Shown here: positions 8,595 to 17,153 of the stretch, in pieces | How the letters are laid out: each line of letters begins with the position of its first letter | How positions within the stretch are numbered: position 1 is the first letter of the stretch | Position numbers and translations under genes: made by a program | DNA from: Betaproteobacteria bacterium | GTDB lineage: Bacteria; Pseudomonadota; Gammaproteobacteria; Burkholderiales; Casimicrobiaceae | Reading direction: 5' to 3' | Length of the DNA: 35,240 nt | Assembly: GCA_027492485.1 (NCBI GenBank) | Contig: JAPUER010000078.1 | Location: 1-35,240 of the forward strand | Notes under the pieces: generated by a model | Told to the model about the DNA's origin: nothing | The model's database searches: none | Seen by the model: the letters and a program-made list of their open reading frames with translations, nothing else

Positions 8595-9476
8595 ATGATC
8601 GCTCCCTTCACTCGCCGGCAACTGCTGACCACGCTGGCCGTCGCGCCGTTGTATGCGCAAGCCGGTGCGCAGCCGGCCGCGCCGGCGTCGGCCGCTACGT
8701 TGACGCCGCCTGCCGAGGAGGTGCCTTACGTGCAGACGCCGCCGCATGTGGTGCGGCGAATGCTGCAACTGGCCGATACCGGCCCGCGCGACATCGTGTG
8801 GGATCTTGGCTCCGGCGATGGCCGCATCGTGATTGCGGCGGTCAGGGCGTTCGCCGCGCGTGCCGTCGGCTACGAGATCGATCCGGCGCTGATCCGCGAA
8901 AGCCGGACGCTGGCACGTGCGGCCGGGGTCGCCGCTCGTACCCGATTCGCGCAGCAGGATTTGTTTGCGCTTGAATTCGGCGAACCCTCGGTGGTGACGA
9001 TGTATCTGTTGCCCGAGTTCAACCTGCAACTGCGGCCGCTGCTGCTGGCCCAGATGCGGCCCGGCTCGCGCGTGGTGTCGCACGAGTGGGACATGGGCGA
9101 CTGGCGGCCCGACGAGACGCTGATCGTGCCGTCGGTGGAAAAGCCGCACGGCACGTCGCGCGAGCACCGCGTCATGCTGTGGTGGATTCCGGCGCCGGTG
9201 GCAGGCAGCTGGCGTTTACCGGTGCCGGAGGTCAGTTTCACCTTGACGCAGCGTCTGCAGGAAGTGAGCGCCACGGCGTCGCGCGGCCGCGTGCTCTGGG
9301 CCAGCCTGCGCGGCACCGAACTGGCCGTGGCGTGGCAGGACGATGGCGCCGCGCGAGTGGTGCTGCGCGGGCAGGTGTCGGGCGGGCGCTGGCAGGGCGA
9401 TGTGCAACGCCTCGGTCAGTGGGCGAACACACGGTCGGGCCCAAGCGCAAAGTTCAGCGCGTTGCGGACAGGATGA
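8595..9476 (+). CDS. Class I SAM-dependent methyltransferase with Tat-like leader
   Basis: The 293-residue protein begins with FTRRQLLTTLAVAPLYAQAG, a twin-arginine-like n-region followed by a hydrophobic stretch and an Ala-rich cleavage area. This points to export or membrane anchoring. A SAM-binding fold follows: motif I VWDLGSGDGR at about 68-77, the acidic end of strand 2 in GYEIDPALI, and a post-motif segment SVVTMYLLPEFNLQLRP. This resembles DOT1-like and ATP-synthase-c lysine methyltransferase relatives. The last 90 residues are probably beta-rich and are not part of the minimal fold. The substrate is unknown. A periplasmic location is puzzling because SAM is cytosolic, so the leader may instead be an anchor. 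ATG at 8595 was preferred to an in-frame TTG at 8574. Confidence 0.75.
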   Translation: MIAPFTRRQLLTTLAVAPLYAQAGAQPAAPASAATLTPPAEEVPYVQTPPHVVRRMLQLADTGPRDIVWDLGSGDGRIVIAAVRAFAARAVGYEIDPALIRESRTLARAAGVAARTRFAQQDLFALEFGEPSVVTMYLLPEFNLQLRPLLLAQMRPGSRVVSHEWDMGDWRPDETLIVPSVEKPHGTSREHRVMLWWIPAPVAGSWRLPVPEVSFTLTQRLQEVSATASRGRVLWASLRGTELAVAWQDDGAARVVLRGQVSGGRWQGDVQRLGQWANTRSGPSAKFSALRTG

Positions 9477-9485
9477 AACGAATAC

Positions 9486-9515
9486 AAAAAGCCACTGCTT
9501 GCAAGCAGCTTTTTC
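9486..9515. terminator. Bidirectional rho-independent terminator
   Basis: An AAAAA run (9486-9490), the 14-bp palindrome CTGCTTGCAAGCAG (9495-9508) and a TTTTT run (9510-9514) make a hairpin that can end transcription from either side. It lies 9 bp after the methyltransferase stop and between two convergent genes. Confidence 0.75.
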
Positions 9516-9619
9516 ACGAAATCGCCACTGCACAGGGCATAGCGCCGTAAAAGTGCAAATGTCGACTTTTGGCTTAAACTGCTTCTGAGCCCTTATCTAC
9601 AAACGTTTTTACCGAAAAG

Positions 9620-10732
9620 CTATACCGGTTCAAAATGCCCGGCAACCAGCGCTGGCGTGACCTCCGCCCAGTCGCGCGGCGACCACTGCGGCGCGCGATC
9701 CTTGTCGATCAGCAGCGCGCGGACGCCTTCGCTGAAATCGTGATGACGCTGGAACTGCCGCGCCAGCACGCCGTCGAGCGCGAGCACCGCGGCGACGTCG
9801 AGGCCGCGGCAGCGGCGCAGGTACTCGAAAGTGACGTGCGCCGCGGTCGGCGAGCCCTGTGCCAGATTCCTCGCGGCCGGCGCCCACAGCGGCTCGCTCG
9901 CTGCGAGCAGCTCCAGCCGCTCGCGAAATGCGCCGACACTGGCGCAATCGGCCAGCGCACGCAGCGTTTCGGCGTGCGCGGCCAGCGGGCCGGTCGCGAC
10001 CGTCGGCGACGCCAGCGTCGGCAGCACGGCGTCGAGCAGCGCGCGGTCACGGGCCGCGCCCCCCGTCCACGCGCTGGCGCAGAGGCGGGCCGCCAGCGTG
10101 GCGCGGGCGGCCTCGTCGATCACGCCGTCGGCGAGCCCGACGAAGCGCGCATCGGCGGCGCCGATGACGTAACCGGTCAGGGCGAGCAGCGCGCCGATGC
10201 CGGGCGGCATGCGGTTGAGGAAGTAGCCGCCGCCGACGTCGGGAAAGAGCCCGATGTGAATTTCCGGCATCGCGACTTTCGAGCCGTCGACGAAGACGCG
10301 ATGACTGGCGCCGGCCGCGAGGCCAAGCCCGCCGCCCATGCACACGCCGTGACTGACGGCAACCAGCGGCTTGGCGAACTGGTGAATCAGCAGATCGAGC
10401 CGGTACTCGGTGGCAAAGAAATCGTCGCCGTAGGCAAAGCGCTGCTCACCCGTGGCGCCGGTCAAACCACGCAGATGGCGGACCACCTCGGCGACGTCGC
10501 CGCCGGCGCAGAAGCCCTTGTCGCCGGCGCCTTCGAGCAGCACGCAGGCGATCGCCGGATCCGCGCGCCAGGCGCCAAGCTGCGTCAGCAGCAACCGGCA
10601 CATCTCGAGATTGAGCGCGTTCAACTGGCGCGGACGATTGAGCGTGGCGACACCGATGCGATGACCGCTGACGGTGTTTTCGGTACGGAACAGGACCGGG
10701 GGCGGAACCGGGGCGTCGGACGTCGTGGACAT
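9620..10732 (-). CDS. Enoyl-CoA hydratase/isomerase family protein, 3-hydroxyisobutyryl-CoA hydrolase-like
   Basis: The 370-residue protein belongs to the crotonase superfamily and resembles the longer ECH_2 branch that includes 3-hydroxyisobutyryl-CoA hydrolase of valine degradation. The oxyanion-hole segments are FCAGGDVAEV near residue 75 and GVCMGGGLGLAAGA near residue 130. The catalytic acidic residues lie in MPEIHIGLFPDVGGGYFL at about 155-172, typical of that branch. The C-terminal 170 residues are the extra helical region seen in these hydrolases. No valine-pathway neighbours are present, so the acyl-CoA substrate is uncertain; a plain enoyl-CoA hydratase is the alternative. The ATG at 10732 gives a short Ser/Pro-rich leader before the core. 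Confidence 0.8.
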   Translation of the reverse strand: MSTTSDAPVPPPVLFRTENTVSGHRIGVATLNRPRQLNALNLEMCRLLLTQLGAWRADPAIACVLLEGAGDKGFCAGGDVAEVVRHLRGLTGATGEQRFAYGDDFFATEYRLDLLIHQFAKPLVAVSHGVCMGGGLGLAAGASHRVFVDGSKVAMPEIHIGLFPDVGGGYFLNRMPPGIGALLALTGYVIGAADARFVGLADGVIDEAARATLAARLCASAWTGGAARDRALLDAVLPTLASPTVATGPLAAHAETLRALADCASVGAFRERLELLAASEPLWAPAARNLAQGSPTAAHVTFEYLRRCRGLDVAAVLALDGVLARQFQRHHDFSEGVRALLIDKDRAPQWSPRDWAEVTPALVAGHFEPV

Positions 10733-10824
10733 CGGGCAGGCTGCAAGCCGCAGCGTAGTCAGGCAGACCGGAATTATCTACGCCGCCGCCGTGGCGCTGG
10801 CGTCAGGCACGGCGCGGGCAGCGG

Positions 10825-11352
10825 CTACAGGTCGCGCTCCCAGTTCTGCCCGACCAGGTCGCGGCCGAAGGAATGATGTTTTTCTTCGGCAACCAGCGTG
10901 AAGCCTTCCGCGATGTAGATGGCCCGCGCCGCGTGCAGGATGTCATTGGTCCACAACGTCATGCGTTTGTAGCCGGCGCTGCGCGCAAAATCGATGCAGG
11001 CGCGCACCAGCCGTTTGCCGATGCCCAACCCGCGCGCCTCGGGGCGCAAGAGCACCATGCGCAGCTTGGCCACCGCCTCGTCCTGCTTCACCACGAACGC
11101 GCAGCCAAGCCGCGCTTCATCGGCGCCGTCGCCACGCACCGCGAGATAGCAGACCTCGCACGAAGCATCGAAATGATCCACAAAATCCGCCGCGATGCGG
11201 GCGACGAAGGCTTCAAAGCGGATGTCCCAGCCGTATTCCCGCGCGTAGAGTTCGCCATGCTGGCCGATGACCCAGCCAATATCGCCGGGCCGCTGCGTAC
11301 GCAGCCGGACGGCGTCGCCTGCGGGCTCGCTCACGCTGTAGTCGTCGCGCAT
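10825..11352 (-). CDS. GNAT family N-acetyltransferase
   Basis: The 175-residue protein has the acetyl-CoA binding block LRMVLLRPEARGLGIGKRLV with the R-G-x-G-I-G loop, followed by the CoA-contacting helix and the YKRMTLWTNDILHAARAIYIAEGF strand-helix region. The N-terminal part (GWVIGQHGELYAREYGWD) resembles the acetyltransferase half of MarR-GNAT fusion proteins, but no winged-helix domain is attached here. The ATG at 11352 lies 22 bp inside the end of the upstream tandem-GNAT gene, so the two are probably co-translated. The frame remains open further upstream only because it overlaps that gene. The substrate is unknown. Confidence 0.85.
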   Translation of the reverse strand: MRDDYSVSEPAGDAVRLRTQRPGDIGWVIGQHGELYAREYGWDIRFEAFVARIAADFVDHFDASCEVCYLAVRGDGADEARLGCAFVVKQDEAVAKLRMVLLRPEARGLGIGKRLVRACIDFARSAGYKRMTLWTNDILHAARAIYIAEGFTLVAEEKHHSFGRDLVGQNWERDL

Positions 11353-12464
11353 GCAGCGCACAGCGCCGGCGACAGTCGCGCCATGAACAGCGCATCGGCG
11401 TAGCCGCCATCGCGGAACGAGAATTCGCGGTGCCGGCCTTCGTGCGCGAAGCCAAGGCTTTCGTACAACCGGATGGCGCGCGTATTGTCGGCATGCACGG
11501 TCAGTTCGATGCGCGAATAGTTCGCCCAACGGTCCGCAAAATCGAGCGCCGTCTCCATCAGCGCACGGCCGATGCCGAGCCCCTGATAGCGCGTCATGAT
11601 CGAGATGCCGATGCCGCACACATGCCGCTGGCGCGGATTGTCCGACACCGGATGTACGCCGGCGTTACCGACGATCCGGCCGTTGACCAGGGCCACGAAC
11701 ATCGCCTGCCGGTTGCCCGCCGGCGCTGCCGCCAGCCGCGTGCGCCAGAGTTCGGCGGTCGTGTACGGATGCTGCAAGGTGCCGAGCGATGCGTTGCGGT
11801 CGGCAAATACTGCGGCGAAGCCCTCGGCATCGTCCGCGGTCGCCGGGCGTATGGTGAGCTTGACGGCTGTGCGGCGGCGTTGTCGCTTGCCAGCCGTGAG
11901 TGGCGGCGCCGGCGGCGCCGGCAGACAGTGCCGGTTGATGCGGGCCAGCACGCCGCAATCGACATAGCCGCCGTCGTGCAGCAACTCGGCGCGGCGAATG
12001 CCTTCCGCCGTGAAGCCGAGCGACGCATAGAAACGCTCCAGCGGCGTGACCGCGTCGGCGGTGCCAGCGCGGCGCGGCACCGCCACCTCGATCCGGCGCA
12101 GATTCAGGCCGTTGTCTGCTGCCGACAGCGCAGCGTCGAGTAAGGTACGACCAACGCCACGACGCCGGTGGTCGGCGCGCACCGCGAAGACATCGATCAA
12201 CCCTTGATGCTTGCGCCGAACATGGTTGGGAAACGCCCGCAGCAGCAGCACGCCGACCAGCATTTCGCCGTCGAAGGCGAGCAGCGGCAAGGCGCTGGCA
12301 TCGGCGTACTCGGCGAGGCGCTTGTCCCAATGTGCGCTGCTGCTGAACGGCGGAATCGCGGTGAACGGCAGCATCGCCGGTTCGGCGAACAGCGCAGCGA
12401 GTAGCGCCGCATCGCGTGCTTCGGCGCGGCGGAGGATGAGTGCAGGATGGACGGCGGGTGTCAT
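11331..12464 (-). CDS. Tandem two-domain GNAT acetyltransferase
   Basis: The 377-residue protein contains two complete GNAT domains. Domain 1 (about 1-185) has the motif VRADHRRRGVGRTLLDAAL and ends in an ARINRH segment. An Arg/Pro-rich linker at about 185-205 follows. Domain 2 (about 205-370) has IMTRYQGLGIGRALMETAL and the NTRAIRLYESLGFAHEG helix typical of this superfamily. Each domain looks intact, so both may be catalytic, or one may serve for substrate binding as in other two-domain GNATs. The gene overlaps the following single-domain GNAT gene by 22 bp, which puts three GNAT modules in one unit. ATG at 12464 is chosen because upstream residues are arginine-rich and unlike the family. 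Confidence 0.85.
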   Translation of the reverse strand: MTPAVHPALILRRAEARDAALLAALFAEPAMLPFTAIPPFSSSAHWDKRLAEYADASALPLLAFDGEMLVGVLLLRAFPNHVRRKHQGLIDVFAVRADHRRRGVGRTLLDAALSAADNGLNLRRIEVAVPRRAGTADAVTPLERFYASLGFTAEGIRRAELLHDGGYVDCGVLARINRHCLPAPPAPPLTAGKRQRRRTAVKLTIRPATADDAEGFAAVFADRNASLGTLQHPYTTAELWRTRLAAAPAGNRQAMFVALVNGRIVGNAGVHPVSDNPRQRHVCGIGISIMTRYQGLGIGRALMETALDFADRWANYSRIELTVHADNTRAIRLYESLGFAHEGRHREFSFRDGGYADALFMARLSPALCAACATTTA

Positions 12465-12611
12465 GCCGCAACGATAGCGCAGACGCCGCGCCCGGGCGAG
12501 CGGACGGTCGCGCCTGTGGCATGACAAAAAAATTGCGGAACGATGGAATATTTCGCGATCCAGCGGTGTTTACTGCAATGCGATCCCGCATACTTCCATT
12601 CAGGACCCGTG

Positions 12612-12992
12612 ATGATTCTCCCAGTCAAATCCCTACTTGCCGCCGCCTTGGGCGCCACGCTGTTCGCCGGTTGTGCCACGGCCACGCTGCCGACCAAAAC
12701 CGCGAGCGGCGTGCTCACCGGCCCCGGCGACATGACGCTCTACACCTTCGACCGCGACGTCGCCGACAGCGGCAAGAGCGTGTGCAACGGGCCGTGCGCC
12801 GCCAATTGGCCGCCGCTGTTCGCCGCCGATGGCGCCACCGCCACCGCACCCTACACCATCATCACGCGTGACGACGGCAAGAAGCAATACGCCTACAAGG
12901 GAAAACCGCTTTACTACTGGGCGAAAGACAGCAAACCGGGCGACAAGACAGGCGACGGTTTCAACAATATCTGGCGCGTCGCAACGCCGTAG
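12612..12992 (+). CDS. COG4315-type secreted-repeat lipoprotein
   Basis: The 126-residue protein has a signal peptide with lipobox LFAGC, so it should be a lipoprotein anchored at Cys21. The rest matches the small secreted-repeat family: GPGDMTLYTFDRDVADSGKS, then the conserved CNGPCAANWPP, the repeat-like KPLYYWAKDSKPGDKTGDG, and a C-terminal WRV. Function in the family is not established; several members are near ECF sigma factors and redox-stress genes. The ATG at 12612 is the one that gives the signal peptide; an upstream in-frame start at 12543 does not. It is the first gene of a lipoprotein-sigma-anti-sigma set, and the upstream GGAAC at 12537 is a possible ECF -35 element (weak). Confidence 0.85.
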   Translation: MILPVKSLLAAALGATLFAGCATATLPTKTASGVLTGPGDMTLYTFDRDVADSGKSVCNGPCAANWPPLFAADGATATAPYTIITRDDGKKQYAYKGKPLYYWAKDSKPGDKTGDGFNNIWRVATP

Positions 12993-13055
12993 TCCCGATG
13001 CCACTCGCGCACATCCTCCGCCGGCGACTGCCGCTTCTCCCCGCGAGCGGCGGCG

Positions 13056-13613
13056 ATGGGTGTTGAGCGCGCGCTTGGCGAGCTGCCCCGGCTGCGGCGT
13101 TATGCGCGGTTGCTGACGGGCAGTCGCGAACGCGCCGACGATCTGGTGCAGGACACGCTGGAGCGTGCCTGCCGCAAATGGTCGCTGTGGCGCGAGGCAG
13201 ACAGCACGCTCGATGGTAGCGGTCTGCGTCGCTGGCTGTTGACCATGATGCACAACGTGCATCTCAATGCGATCCGCGGCGAGCGCAACGCCGCAGCGCA
13301 AGTCGACGGCGACATCGCCGATCTCGCCAGCCCGCGCGACATGGCCGCCGAGGTCGGCGTGCGGCTCGACATGGAGCACGCACTTGCCGCGCTAAGCGCT
13401 CCATTGCGTGAGGTGCTGCTGCTGGTCTGCGTGGAGGAGTGCAGCTACGACGAAGCAGCGCGCATTCTCGACGTTCCGCTCGGCACCGTCATGTCGCGGC
13501 TGTCGCGGGGCCGCGACCGGCTGCGCACGCTGATGGCGGGCGAATCGTCTACGACCGTCACCGCGCCACCGCTACGCGTTGTCTCTTCCCACCGAGGTCG
13601 GCATGAACGTTGA
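13056..13613 (+). CDS. ECF-family RNA polymerase sigma factor
   Basis: The 185-residue protein has sigma region 2 (YARLLTGSRERADDLVQDTL, about 16-35, and RRWLLTMMHNVHLNAIR, about 59-75) and sigma region 4 (LREVLLLVCVEECSYDEAA and LDVPLGTVMSRLSRGRDRL, about 117-158). This is the usual two-region layout of extracytoplasmic-function sigma factors. It lies 63 bp after the lipoprotein gene and overlaps the anti-sigma gene by 11 bp, which is the classic arrangement for a sigma factor kept inactive by a membrane partner. The inducing signal cannot be read from sequence. The last 25 residues are low complexity. Confidence 0.93.
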   Translation: MGVERALGELPRLRRYARLLTGSRERADDLVQDTLERACRKWSLWREADSTLDGSGLRRWLLTMMHNVHLNAIRGERNAAAQVDGDIADLASPRDMAAEVGVRLDMEHALAALSAPLREVLLLVCVEECSYDEAARILDVPLGTVMSRLSRGRDRLRTLMAGESSTTVTAPPLRVVSSHRGRHER

Positions 13614-14454
13614 ACACTCCGATGCCGTGACCGATGCAGAACTGCACGCACTGGTCGACGGCCAGCTCCCGGCGCACCGGGTCGAAGCGGTGGACGCCTG
13701 GCTGCGCCACCACCCCGATGCAGCGGCGCGCGTGGCGGCATGGCAAGCGCAACGCGCGCAGCTGCGAATGTTGCACCGTGAAACGCTGGATGAGCCGATT
13801 CCCGCCGCGCTGCAGGTGACGCTGCAGACCGCGAGCGCATCTGCGCGGCCGGGTCGGTACGCCGCGTGGCGCTGGGCGCTGGCTGCATCGTGGCTTGGCA
13901 TCGGCTTCGCCGCAGGCTGGGGCGTGCACGCCAGTCAATCTGCCGAGGTACCGGCAACTGCGCGTGCGGACACGGCGCCGGCATTTGTCCGCGAGGCCCG
14001 CGTGGCGCATGTGCTGTACACGCCGGAGGTGCGCCATCCCGTCGAGGTAAGCGCCAATGAACGCGCGCACCTGCTGCAATGGCTGTCGCGGCGCCTTGAC
14101 GCACCACTCGCCGCACCGGACTTCAGCGCGCAGGGTTACACACTGATGGGCGGGCGCCTGGTGCCGGGCAGCGGCGGCGAGGCACGGGCACAATTCATGT
14201 TCGAAGCGAACGGTCTGCCCCGCGTCACGCTACATGTTTCGGTGTTGTCCAAGGCCGCGGCGAACGACACTGCCAGCACCGCCGCGACAGGAGAGCGTGC
14301 CTTTCGCTTTGCGGCCGACGGCGCCACGCAAACGTTTTACTGGGTCGAAGGGCGTTTCGGCTACGCACTCAGCGGCGCCGTGTCGCGTGACGTATTGGCG
14401 GCGCTGGCCGAAAGTGCGTACCGGCAACTCGGCGCCGTCAAAGCGGCGGATTGA
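13603..14454 (+). CDS. Membrane-anchored anti-sigma factor
   Basis: The 283-residue protein starts with an anti-sigma-like helical domain (TDAELHALVDGQLPAHRVEA). It has one transmembrane helix at about 98-115 (ALAASWLGIGFAAGWGV) and a periplasmic C-terminal domain with LLQWLSRRLDAPLAAPDF and GYTLMGGRLVPG. The zinc-binding His/Cys motif of ZAS-type anti-sigma factors is absent. ATG at 13603 is preferred to a TTG at 13579 because GAGG lies 6 bp upstream. The overlap with the sigma gene suggests translational coupling and a fixed stoichiometry. Its topology would let a periplasmic signal release the sigma factor; the nearby lipoprotein is a candidate partner by position only. Confidence 0.88.
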   Translation: MNVEHSDAVTDAELHALVDGQLPAHRVEAVDAWLRHHPDAAARVAAWQAQRAQLRMLHRETLDEPIPAALQVTLQTASASARPGRYAAWRWALAASWLGIGFAAGWGVHASQSAEVPATARADTAPAFVREARVAHVLYTPEVRHPVEVSANERAHLLQWLSRRLDAPLAAPDFSAQGYTLMGGRLVPGSGGEARAQFMFEANGLPRVTLHVSVLSKAAANDTASTAATGERAFRFAADGATQTFYWVEGRFGYALSGAVSRDVLAALAESAYRQLGAVKAAD

Positions 14455-14463
14455 ATCCGCCGC
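14443..14463. terminator. Strong hairpin spanning the anti-sigma stop codon
   Basis: GCGGCGGAT and ATCCGCCGC form a perfect 9-bp stem with a 3-base loop. The anti-sigma stop codon (14452-14454) uses the last stem base and two loop bases. There is no T tract, so it may act with Rho or as an RNA 3-prime barrier between the convergent anti-sigma and topB genes. Confidence 0.45.
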
Positions 14464-14488
14464 CGACAATGCAAGGACCGATCGGCGG

Positions 14489-17023
14489 CTACGCTTTCTT
14501 GCTCTTGCCCGCAGGCGCCTTCACTGCTTTTGGCTCCCGCGGCGGGAACTCGAAGCCGACCTTGACTTCATCCTTCTTGCGTTCGATGACGAGGAAGGCC
14601 TTGAATGGCCGTTTGGTGCGCGTCGAGATGAACTGGGTGAGTAGATCCGTCTTGCCATCGGTGAGCAGCTTCACCATCTGCTCGCGCTCGATCGGCTGTT
14701 GCAGGATCACGCGGCCGGAGCGGAAGTCGCACTTGCGCGGTTTTTCTTTTTTGGCGGCGACCTCGCAGATGTAGGCCGATTCCAGCTCGAACACACCAGC
14801 GCCGCATTTTGGGCACTTGCCGACCGGCTGCATGGTGCTGAAGTCCACCGGATCGGCGCCCTCGCCCACCTTGCCTTCGTCTTCGTCCCAGTAGAACTCG
14901 ATCTCGAAGGCGTCGTTCATCCTGAGATTGGCATTGAACGCACGGCCTAGCTTGGAGCGGAAGCCTTCCAGCCCCTCGATCTTTTTGTCGCGAATCAGCG
15001 TCTCGGCTTCGTCGACCGAAAGCTGGCGGCTGGCGAGAATCTTCCAGAACCCGAAATCGCACTTGGTGCACGAGAATTTCTTGTAGTTCTCTTTCACCGC
15101 GCCGCCGCATTTCGGGCAGGGCGTGGACAAATCGGCAAAGTCGCCGGGGACGGTGTCGCTGTCGTGCCCCTTGGCCTGCTTGACGATGTGCTTCGCCATG
15201 TCGGCGATCTCGGCCATGAATTTTTCACGGCTGATTTCACCCTTTTCCATGCGCGCGAGCTGCGTCTCCCAGTTCGCAGTCATCTCTGCCTGCGTCAGCT
15301 CCGGCACGTCGAGGCCGTTGAGCAGCGTGATCAGCGAGAACGCCTGCGGTGTCGGCTTCAGCGCCTTGTCCTCGCGCACGAGGTATTTCTGGATGATGAG
15401 GCCTTCGATGATCGCCGCCCGCGTTGCCGGCGTGCCGAGACCTTTCTCCTGCATGGCGGCGCGCAGTTCCTCGTCGTCGATCAGTTTGCCCGCGCCTTCC
15501 ATGGCGGACAGCAGGGTGGCTTCGGTGTAGCGGGCCGGCGGCCTGGTTTGCAGTTCCTTCGCCGTCACTTCGCTGGCTTTCGGCTTTTCGCCGGCGACGA
15601 CCGGCGTCAGGTTGCCGGTTTCATCGGTGTCGGCTTCCTTGCCGTAAACGGCCAGCCAGCCGGGGTTCACCAGCACCTTGCCTTCGCTCTTGAACGCTTC
15701 GCCCTCGACCCGTGTGATGCGCGTGGTCTGCTGGAACTCGGCGGACGGATAGAACACCGCGAGGAAGCGCTTGACGACCATGTCGTAGAGCTTTTCTTCC
15801 AGCTCGTTCAACGCCTTGGGCAATTGCAGCGTTGGAATGATCGCAAAGTGATCGGAAATCTTCGCGTTGTCGAACACCCGCTTGTTGGCGGGCCGCACGT
15901 ATTTCTTGTTGCGGATTTCGCGGGCGAACTGGCCGTAGCGGTTGGTCTCCTCCAGTTGCTCCAGCGTCTGCCCGACCGTCTTCACGTAATCCTCGGGCAG
16001 CGCGCGCGAGTCGGTCCGCGGATAGGTCAGTACCTTGTGCTTTTCGTACAAGGCCTGCGCCAGCGACAGCGTGGTTTTGGCCGAGAAGCCGAAGCGGCTG
16101 TTGGCTTCCCGCTGCAAACTGGTCAGGTCATAAAGAAGCGGCGGCGCCTGGGTGGTCGGCTTGCTTTCTTCCTCGACGATGCCGGGCTGGCCCAGGCACT
16201 TGAGCACGATCGCCTTGGCGCGGGCCGAGGCCGAGGCCTTCGCCTCCGGCGTGTCGAAGATGCGCTCGGCGCGGGCGTGCTCGTCGTCGCCCTTCCTGAA
16301 CTTCTCGTCGAACCAGCGTCCGCTGTATTGCCCCGCTTTGGCGTCGAAGGTGGCATGCACCTCGAAATAGGTGCGCGGCACGAACTTGCGGATTTTCTCC
16401 TCGCGCTCGACCATCAACGCCAGCGTCGGTGTCTGCACGCGGCCAACGGTGGTCAGATGAAAGCCGCCGCTCTTGGAATTGAACGCGGTCATCGCCCGGG
16501 TGCCGTTGATGCCGACCAGCCAGTCGGCCTCGGAGCGGCTGCGCGCCGCGTCGGCCAGGCCCTGCAATTCGCGGTCGCTGCGCAAGCGGGCGAAGCCGTC
16601 GCGAATGGCACCCGGCGTCATCGACTGCAGCCAGAGCCGTTGCACGGGCTGTTTGGCTTTGGCGTGCTGCTGGATCAGGCGGAAGATCAGCTCGCCCTCA
16701 CGCCCGGCGTCGCAGGCGTTCACCAGTTCGGTCACGTCCTTGCGCTTGATCAGCCGGGTGAGCTGCTTCAGCCGGTCGGCGGTTTTCTCGATCGGCTTCA
16801 GTTCAAAGTGCGAGGGAATGACCGGCAGCTTGGCAAAAGTCCACTTGCCGCGCTTGACCTCTTCCTCTTCTGGTTCGCCGATTTCGACCAGATGGCCCAC
16901 GGCGGAACTGATCACATATTGATCGTTCTCGAAGTGGTCGCCATCCTTCTTGATGTTGCCAAGCGCCTTCGCGATATCGCTCGCGACCGACGGCTTTTCG
17001 GCGATGATGAGTGTCTTGCCCAT
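14489..17023 (-). CDS. topB: DNA topoisomerase III (type IA)
   Basis: Topoisomerase III decatenates DNA through a transient 5-prime phosphotyrosine link. The 844-residue protein has an N-terminal Toprim domain (LIIAEKPSVA with Glu9; DAGREGELI near 105-113), the catalytic Tyr334 in VLTYPRTDSR, and the strand-passage segment LGTPATRAAIIEGL. Two C-terminal zinc ribbons follow: Cys636/639/652/655 and Cys737/740/753/765. It ends in a Topo-C-repeat-like region and a Lys-rich tail. It is longer than E. coli TopB (about 650 residues) because of the extra C-terminal modules, a form I recall from other Betaproteobacteria. The ATG at 17023 starts the conserved MGKTLIIAEKPS; the open frame beyond it has no family similarity. 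Confidence 0.96.
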   Translation of the reverse strand: MGKTLIIAEKPSVASDIAKALGNIKKDGDHFENDQYVISSAVGHLVEIGEPEEEEVKRGKWTFAKLPVIPSHFELKPIEKTADRLKQLTRLIKRKDVTELVNACDAGREGELIFRLIQQHAKAKQPVQRLWLQSMTPGAIRDGFARLRSDRELQGLADAARSRSEADWLVGINGTRAMTAFNSKSGGFHLTTVGRVQTPTLALMVEREEKIRKFVPRTYFEVHATFDAKAGQYSGRWFDEKFRKGDDEHARAERIFDTPEAKASASARAKAIVLKCLGQPGIVEEESKPTTQAPPLLYDLTSLQREANSRFGFSAKTTLSLAQALYEKHKVLTYPRTDSRALPEDYVKTVGQTLEQLEETNRYGQFAREIRNKKYVRPANKRVFDNAKISDHFAIIPTLQLPKALNELEEKLYDMVVKRFLAVFYPSAEFQQTTRITRVEGEAFKSEGKVLVNPGWLAVYGKEADTDETGNLTPVVAGEKPKASEVTAKELQTRPPARYTEATLLSAMEGAGKLIDDEELRAAMQEKGLGTPATRAAIIEGLIIQKYLVREDKALKPTPQAFSLITLLNGLDVPELTQAEMTANWETQLARMEKGEISREKFMAEIADMAKHIVKQAKGHDSDTVPGDFADLSTPCPKCGGAVKENYKKFSCTKCDFGFWKILASRQLSVDEAETLIRDKKIEGLEGFRSKLGRAFNANLRMNDAFEIEFYWDEDEGKVGEGADPVDFSTMQPVGKCPKCGAGVFELESAYICEVAAKKEKPRKCDFRSGRVILQQPIEREQMVKLLTDGKTDLLTQFISTRTKRPFKAFLVIERKKDEVKVGFEFPPREPKAVKAPAGKSKKA

Positions 17024-17046
17024 TTTTTCAGTGTAACCAGAAATCG

Positions 17047-17062
17047 GCGAGCAATTGCTCGC
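17047..17062. promoter_or_regulatory. Perfect 16-bp palindrome upstream of topB
   Basis: GCGAGCAATTGCTCGC is an exact palindrome whose edge is 23 bp upstream of the topB start codon. It could be an operator over the topB promoter or leader. No regulator can be named. Confidence 0.35.
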
Positions 17063-17153
17063 GGACGCCGTCTGCATCGCATGGAGCGCGCTACAACCCA
17101 GTCTGCGCAACGATTGCACCGGCAGTCCGGAATGACCGGCGCGGCCCTCGGCG

